Source: an uncultured Phycisphaerales bacterium (GTDB lineage: Bacteria; Planctomycetota; Phycisphaerae; Sedimentisphaerales; Anaerobacaceae). Taken from it: DNA of 64,000 nt. Every line of letters begins with the position of its first letter. The first letter of the stretch is position 1. The stretch lies in contig CAIODZ010000028.1 in the NCBI GenBank assembly GCA_903857265.1, forward strand, positions 1-64,000. Direction: 5' to 3'. Positions 61,501 through 64,000 of the stretch are shown here, piece after piece. The translations under genes and the position numbers were made by a program. The notes under the pieces are model-generated. The model saw only the letters and a program-made list of their open reading frames with translations. It had not been told where the DNA came from and ran no database searches.

Positions 61501-62417
61501 CGCTTGACCGCGTCGGCGTATCTTTCGTCGCCCGTCAGCGCGGCGATATCCGTCATCCCACCATACATATACATCGCCCGCACTGCGTGGCCGACCGCTT
61601 CGTTCTGGTCAACAGGCTTTTTGTGCGCCTGGTTGTATTCGCCGCTGCGAGGTCCGCGCACATCCAAAAAGAACTTCGCGAGGTTCAAATATTTCTCGTT
61701 ACCTGTTACACGATATAACTTGACCAGCCCCATTTCGACTTCCTGATGGCCGGGCCATTTGCGCAGCTTTTTGGGCCCGAAGGTTTTGTCTAACAAATCT
61801 GCGTTTTTAATCGCGATATCGAGCAAGTTGCGTTTACCCGTTGCGAGATAATGCGCCGCCGCCGCCTCATACAGATGCCCCGCGTTGTAAAGCTCGTGAC
61901 TTCCGTCTTCTTTCGACCAGCGTTCTTTGCCGAACCAGCTTTCCAACCTTTTGGTGTTTGTAGTTCTTGCTGTGTATAAATAGCCGTCCTTTTCCTGTGC
62001 GGCGGCGATTTTGGCGATAATTTCATCGAGGTATTTTTCTAGGTTCGGGTCCGGATACGCGCTCAGTGAATACGATGCCGCCTCGATACTTTTATAGACA
62101 TCTGTGTCATCAAACGGATACTGGCCGCAGAATTGGCCCTCTTTGAGCCCGCCTGCTACCGCAAAATTATCGATACGCTTTGACTTTTCGCACATATTTA
62201 AGATATGCGGTATCGTTACAGTGCGATTGATTTCAATTTTCGGCTTCCAGAACTTGTCCGTCAAACTAACGTCCGTCATCGGCACCGTACAAATCGGGTA
62301 ATCCTTCTTCAACTTGACTAATTTGCCGCGAGATGCTCCTGTTTGGCATCCGCCTGCTGTCAGCCCAAGGGTAATTGCGAGAATTGTCAAAATAGCGGTT
62401 ATGCGTATCCCGTTCAT
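58584..62417 (-). CDS. GH127-GH51 fusion lipoprotein (beta- plus alpha-L-arabinofuranosidase)
   Basis: 1277 residues from the ATG at 62417 (GGAGG four bases ahead). A signal peptide ends near LTAGGC, a probable lipobox. Residues about 45-650 are GH127 (DUF1680): Glu345 and Cys347 in AYCETCAAIG and Cys413-Cys414 in GCACCPPN correspond to the zinc site and catalytic Cys of beta-L-arabinofuranosidases. Residues about 680-1277 are GH51: predicted acid/base Glu984 in AVGNEMYGDW and nucleophile Glu1094 in IAMDEWNYW. The two halves are joined directly with no stop or frameshift. The product would remove both beta- and alpha-linked arabinofuranose from arabinan or plant glycoproteins at the cell surface or in the periplasm. 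Each half is full length. Confidence 0.93.
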   Translation of the reverse strand: MNGIRITAILTILAITLGLTAGGCQTGASRGKLVKLKKDYPICTVPMTDVSLTDKFWKPKIEINRTVTIPHILNMCEKSKRIDNFAVAGGLKEGQFCGQYPFDDTDVYKSIEAASYSLSAYPDPNLEKYLDEIIAKIAAAQEKDGYLYTARTTNTKRLESWFGKERWSKEDGSHELYNAGHLYEAAAAHYLATGKRNLLDIAIKNADLLDKTFGPKKLRKWPGHQEVEMGLVKLYRVTGNEKYLNLAKFFLDVRGPRSGEYNQAHKKPVDQNEAVGHAVRAMYMYGGMTDIAALTGDERYADAVKRLWDNVVGKKMYVTGGLGADSNSEAFGKDYNLPNATAYCETCAAIGSAMWNYRMFRLTGEAKYLDVFERTLYNGLISGVSLSGDKFFYVNPLESNGRHRREPWFGCACCPPNIARFIASLPGYIFAKADDTIYVNLFAASETTIKLQSDIVRIKQQTAYPWDGAVKITVEPAWTGKFAVAVRLPGWAQGKPVPSDLYSYVDGNISPIVFKLNDNIIQPDIKNGFAFINRKWQKRDVIEMEMPMPARYVVANPNVAADAGRMAVEKGPIVYCAEWPGSDANVLNLSLVNEVPLWCDLIKDLLGGIMIVHARTISPDGSRNDLMMIPYYAWANRGQGPMAVWLTKPSEEMLTRVEIDASKTKEPISKYIYGQFIEHLGRCIYGGIWAEMLEDRKFFFPVKDEYNPWGTDKDPRWSAGSYKYLKASPWKVIGPAGTVTMDTNNPYVGTHTPVIRLTGDGNEAGISQDGLAIVKDKGYMGRIILAGDKLAGPVIVRIVPDKGDVISIDVGKIGQEFKPHLFAFTAPESSDNVRLEIVGKGKGTFRIGTLSLMPADNIKGWRNDVVALLKELDSPIYRWPGGNFVSGYNWRDGIGDRDKRPPRKNPAWKGIEHDDVGIHEFMDLMGLIGAEPYVAINTGRGTIEEAAAEVEYFNGSADTPMGKLRAENGHPEPYKVEWWAVGNEMYGDWQAGHIPLSDYVQKHNRAAEAIWKVDPNAKLVGVGNVGKWSETMLKVCSGYMNLLSEHIYCKENKDVIKHTKQLANEIKRVADAHRKYRRDVNELAGKDIRIAMDEWNYWYGNYIYGELGVQYYLKDALGVATGLHEYFRNSDIYYMANYAQTVNVIGAIKTSRTASTLDTTGVVLKLYRQHFGQIPVEVKGSNIASLDLVAALKNDRKAITIAVVNPTDKQRDLPLVFKGIKVADKGKLWVITGTDPLAHNEPGKEPMVTIEGKTAEGLSNKLKAPALSISIYEFTIE

Positions 62418-62485
62418 AATGCCTCCTTTGCATTTAGTTTTTCGAAACAAATTATGTAACATTGAAGGCAGATTATAAGGTGGGC

Positions 62486-63427
62486 TTACCCAAAGTGCAA
62501 TTCGACAATATCCTTGTCATTGAGGACGTGGTTACGCTGGACGCTCTGGCCTTCGTAAACGTTTGTTCCCCATATTCTGGCGTGCTTTAGCTTTTCCGCG
62601 AGGTCACGGTGAATCACCTTAGCCAAATCAAACACCGTTGAGCCGACCGGGATAGTAAACGGCTCATCCATATCGGGTTTTTTGCCGGGCGGTTTGGCAT
62701 ATACCCTGATGATACTCAACTGCTTAAACAGCATCACCGGCAGCTCTCCCATTCCTTCTCCGCTTTCAATTGAAGTCGCAATCATATCAAAGCGGTTTGC
62801 ACACAATTTTTTAACCTTATCAATCGCACCATCGGCCTCTATATCACTCTTAGTGCAAATGCACACGGTTTCTTTGCCCGGCAGCAGGTTTCTCGTCTCA
62901 AGAAAATCGAGGCAGGCATTCCATTGCTCTTCAACGTCAGCCGACAAATCAATCACAATCGCGATTAAATTGCAGTTGCGGTATGTCCCCACCTGTCCGG
63001 GCATACTGAAATCCGCGGTAATAGGCGGCATATCCACAATTTCTATCGGGACGTCTTCGAAATGCATCATTCCCGGAACCGGCGCATTTGTCGCGAATGG
63101 GAAATCCGCGATGTGAACCTTCGCGTCGGTGAGCAGGCCGACAATCGAGCTTTTGCCTGAGTTGGGCATTCCAAGTAAAACAACCTGGCCCGCGCCTCCA
63201 CGGGGAATGTGGAAGATGTCCACGCCGCCGCTTTTGCGTCGTTTTTCCTCCCCCTCCCTGATAGCGCTGAGTTTTTGACGGAGATCCGCCTTGAGCTTGT
63301 CGGTTCCCTTATGCTTGGGCATTACCGCAAGCATCTGCTCAAGCGCGAGGATTTTCTCTTCGGGCGTCGTTGCCGACCGATACCACTGCTCCGCCTTAAA
63401 ATAAGCCGGCGTCAAATTAGCAGGCAT
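62486..63427 (-). CDS. OBG/DRG-like GTPase with TGS domain
   Basis: 313 residues. G1 VVLLGMPNSGKSSIVGLL, switch region with DFPFATNAPVPGMM, G3 VDMPPIT (DxxG-like, altered), G4 CTKSD, and a C-terminal TGS domain (FTIPVGSTVFDLAKVIHRDL). It resembles DRG-type translation-linked GTPases. In classical OBG proteins G3 is DTPG; here DMPP is a variant. A degenerate tandem repeat (AATCCGAAATCCGAAA) lies directly before the start. Confidence 0.9.
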   Translation of the reverse strand: MPANLTPAYFKAEQWYRSATTPEEKILALEQMLAVMPKHKGTDKLKADLRQKLSAIREGEEKRRKSGGVDIFHIPRGGAGQVVLLGMPNSGKSSIVGLLTDAKVHIADFPFATNAPVPGMMHFEDVPIEIVDMPPITADFSMPGQVGTYRNCNLIAIVIDLSADVEEQWNACLDFLETRNLLPGKETVCICTKSDIEADGAIDKVKKLCANRFDMIATSIESGEGMGELPVMLFKQLSIIRVYAKPPGKKPDMDEPFTIPVGSTVFDLAKVIHRDLAEKLKHARIWGTNVYEGQSVQRNHVLNDKDIVELHFG

Positions 63428-63466
63428 CTTCTAAAAATCCGAAATCCGAAACTGATTTTTAGTTCG

Positions 63467-64000
63467 CTACTTTATATTTTCCACAACAAGGTCACCGACC
63501 TGGTTGGTCGAATAGCCCATTTTGCCCGCGGCTAAGGATTTCAGCTTATTGGCCGTAACAAATTTTACCGAGTCCTCGATGGCTGTCGCTGCCTTTTGTT
63601 CGCCAAGGGTCTCAAGCATCATCCCACCCGCGCAAATCGCTGCCAACGGATTGATTACGGCTTTGCCCGTGTATTTCGGTGCGCTGCCGCCTATCGGCTC
63701 GAACATGCTGACGCCTTCCGGGTTGATATTGCCGCCCGCAGCGATTCCCATACCGCCCTGAATCATCGCGCCGAGGTCGGTGATGATGTCGCCGAAAAGG
63801 TTGCCCGTAACAATGACGTCGAACCATTCCGGGTTTTTCACAAACCACATACAGGTCGCGTCAACGTGATAGTATTCGCGTTTGATATTCGGGTATTCCT
63901 TTTGACCCATCTCGTGGAATGCTCTTTCCCACAAATCATAAATAAAGGTCAGGACGTTGGTTTTGCCGCAAAGCGCAAGCGTGTTGTTTTCGCCTTTGCC
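63467..64000 (-). CDS. leuB: 3-isopropylmalate dehydrogenase-like enzyme (5' end outside window)
   Basis: The last 177 codons of a beta-decarboxylating dehydrogenase: [20 protein letters not shown], the signature [19 protein letters not shown], and [20 protein letters not shown] for NAD binding. The family includes LeuB, NAD-dependent isocitrate dehydrogenase and tartrate dehydrogenase; LeuB is most likely, but without the N-terminus the substrate loop cannot be checked. Its start lies beyond position 64000. Confidence 0.8.
   Translation of the reverse strand, partial: GKGENNTLALCGKTNVLTFIYDLWERAFHEMGQKEYPNIKREYYHVDATCMWFVKNPEWFDVIVTGNLFGDIITDLGAMIQGGMGIAAGGNINPEGVSMFEPIGGSAPKYTGKAVINPLAAICAGGMMLETLGEQKAATAIEDSVKFVTANKLKSLAAGKMGYSTNQVGDLVVENIK

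Noticed and set aside
1-64000. tRNA, rRNA and CRISPR genes
   Set aside because: No cloverleaf-like T-loop words, rRNA landmarks or regularly spaced repeats were found on reading either strand.

Overview
The window looks like a chromosomal piece of a planctomycete, most likely class Phycisphaerae (Sedimentisphaerales-like). This is inference from gene content. A small exported protein ends in a PEP-CTERM-like tail (LGGLLYRRRK), and a secreted protease ends in a dockerin-like module of the GDFNFDCEVDYYDLAIFADA type. There are TMTC-like TPR membrane proteins, an ECF sigma / anti-sigma / propeller-lipoprotein operon, many lipoproteins, several glycoside hydrolases, and many dispersed short repeats. 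No rRNA, tRNA or CRISPR array was seen.

Layout. 0-6.6 kb (minus strand): a sensory operon with a membrane protein, a large dCache-HAMP-GAF-PAS-PAS histidine kinase, an interposed GIY-YIG gene bounded by a perfect 17-bp inverted repeat, an Rcp1-like receiver and a receiver-PAS-PAS-GAF protein cut by the window edge. 6.7-11 kb: a B12-binding radical SAM enzyme, two tiny ORFs, a secreted two-repeat protein and a stress-type small membrane protein cluster. 11.3-16.3 kb: a CMD protein and csrA, divergent from a GH57 protein and malQ (alpha-glucan metabolism; glgP follows at 20.3-22.8 kb). 16.3-31.9 kb: bounded by two inverted HNH/AP2 endonuclease genes that share a conserved upstream leader of about 215 bp. 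Between them lie an unknown gene, a Sel1-repeat protein, glgP, a PEP-CTERM protein, a C10 protease, an isochorismatase-like hydrolase, trmB, a NUDIX hydrolase, an orphan CHASE8 protein and a GH12 glucanase.

31.9-36.1 kb is an AT-richer accessory island: a DUF5678 plus retropepsin-like pair, then a complete SPARTA defence system (TIR-APAZ plus short Argonaute), directly downstream of mtaB. 37.6-43.4 kb is a three-gene pilus/secretion-type operon (PilM-like first gene). 43-58 kb holds an M24 peptidase, a rhomboid protease, small membrane proteins and lipoproteins, an HD protein, purC, a methyltransferase, a TMTC-like TPR protein and the ECF operon. 58-64 kb (minus strand) holds a DUF6485 protein, a GH127-GH51 double arabinofuranosidase lipoprotein, a TGS-domain GTPase and a truncated leuB-like gene.

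The most notable points are the SPARTA locus, the paired HNH/AP2 genes with their conserved iteron-bearing leader, the GH127-GH51 fusion, the inverted-repeat-bounded GIY-YIG gene inside a signalling operon, and dispersed repeats inserted in frame in three otherwise conserved genes (malQ, mtaB, the TMTC-like protein). All assignments come from reading the sequence; no search was run.
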